A DNA stretch of 37,677 nucleotides from a virus: positions 1 through 37,677 of IMG/VR virus record IMGVR_UViG_3300031841_000518; one strand, written 5' to 3'. The notes under the pieces are model-generated. The model made no database searches. It had not been told where the DNA came from and worked only from the letters and a program-made list of their open reading frames with translations. Made by a program: the position numbers and the translations under genes. Every line of letters begins with the position of its first letter. Position 1 is the stretch's first letter. This document shows, one piece after another, positions 37,109 through 37,677 of this stretch.

Positions 37109-37677
37109 ATGAAATTAAACATTGATATAAGTAAAGACGAAATGTTGCCCAAGAATGCTGTGGATATCTTGCGTGACAGGTACATGCTACCAGAAGAAAT
37201 AAGCCCACAAGAATCATTTGCCAGAGCCTGCATGGCTTTCGCAGATAATAAGGCACATGCCGAGAGACTGTACAAATATGTATCTAATCTGTGGTTTATG
37301 TTTGCCTCACCGCTGTTATCCAATGGTGGTACAGACAGGGGTTTACCTATATCATGTTTCTTAAACTACGTACCCGATAGCAGAACAGGACTGGCTGAAC
37401 ACTATACAGAAAACATCTGGCTATCTAGCATGGGGGGCGGAATAGGGGGTTATTGGGGCCATATTCGCTCACAGGGACAGTCAACTAGTAAAGGTAATAA
37501 AACCACAGGGGTCATTCCATTTATGCACGTAGTGGACTCACAAATGGTAGCATTCAACCAAGGATCTACAAGACGTGGGTCGTATGCTAGTTACATGGAC
37601 ATATCACACCCAGAGATTATAGAGTTTATGGAAATGAGAAAGCCTAGTGGTGGTGACGTTAACAGAAAGAATCTAAA
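37109..37677 (+). CDS. nrdA: Ribonucleotide reductase large subunit, class I type (partial)
   Basis: First 189 codons; runs off the right edge. No ATP-cone domain precedes the catalytic N-terminus. FASPLLSNGGTDRGLPISCF places C83 as the first redox cysteine; SSMGGGIGGYWGHIRSQGQS, MHVVDSQMVAFNQGSTRRGS and HPEIIEFMEMRKPSGGD are signature regions of NrdA/NrdE-type alpha subunits. Absence of an ATP-cone implies lack of dATP feedback inhibition, useful for phage DNA synthesis. Class I versus II cannot be fully settled without the rest and the beta subunit. Confidence 0.88.
   Translation, partial: MKLNIDISKDEMLPKNAVDILRDRYMLPEEISPQESFARACMAFADNKAHAERLYKYVSNLWFMFASPLLSNGGTDRGLPISCFLNYVPDSRTGLAEHYTENIWLSSMGGGIGGYWGHIRSQGQSTSKGNKTTGVIPFMHVVDSQMVAFNQGSTRRGSYASYMDISHPEIIEFMEMRKPSGGDVNRKNL

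Noticed and set aside
1-37677. Integrase, lysogeny repressor, transposase or insertion sequence
   Set aside because: No integrase or transposase motifs, att-like repeats or IS ends seen; the window gives no sign of a temperate lifestyle, though genes outside it could change this.

Overview
The window is almost certainly part of an uncultured, AT-rich, short-tailed (podovirus-like) marine phage. The gene content resembles pelagic phages of heterotrophic alphaproteobacteria (uvMED / pelagiphage type) and also shares small gene families with marine cyanophages. Evidence: a near-gapless array of overlapping genes (ATGA, TAATG, TAGTG junctions), a complete DNA-packaging and head module (terS, terL, portal, scaffold, gpT-like capsid), tail adaptor proteins without any tape-measure or sheath gene, and marine auxiliary genes (2OG-Fe(II) oxygenases, carbamoyltransferase, Hsp20, GroES, ribonucleotide reductase). 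Host range and taxonomy are inferred; no search could be run. Both ends cut through genes.

The layout is two divergent transcription units around a 569-base control region (22653-23221). Everything left of it is on the minus strand and is read in this order: terS, two small genes, terL, portal, eight tiny mostly Lys-rich proteins, a conserved phage protein, Hsp20, a 68-aa protein, GroES, scaffold, an unknown, a decoration-type protein, major capsid protein, several virion proteins, a small membrane protein (possible holin), two tail adaptors flanking a repeat protein, tail-fibre-type proteins, a glycine-rich adhesin-like protein, and finally a tailoring cassette (cupin/JmjC-like protein, carbamoyltransferase split in two, two 2OG-Fe(II) oxygenases, and the start of a further gene).

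The right half is on the plus strand. First come four small early-type genes. Then an amidoligase followed by a class II glutamine amidotransferase and an unknown, and, after a 204-base non-coding stretch with mirrored 11-base repeats and several small genes, a gamma-glutamylcyclotransferase-like gene. A run of small unknown genes leads to the replication/recombination block: Cas4-like PD-(D/E)XK nuclease, Sak4-like RecA-fold ATPase, probable ssDNA-binding protein, a UDG-like domain fused to the front half of a 3'-5' exonuclease, two small genes, the remainder of a family A DNA polymerase, a DUF3987-like ATPase, and the start of a class I ribonucleotide reductase.

The control region holds opposing sigma70-like promoters, two perfect palindromes, a bulged 16-bp hairpin and an inverted pair of DnaA-box-like 9-mers. 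The most noteworthy signals are: the heptamer GGGGGCA/TGCCCCC, found at 18 sites throughout an AT-rich genome and in different reading frames; the DNA polymerase split inside its exonuclease domain with two genes between the halves and a His at the position usually Phe/Tyr/Leu; the amidoligase / glutaminase / GGCT gene set; and the split carbamoyltransferase beside two oxygenases.
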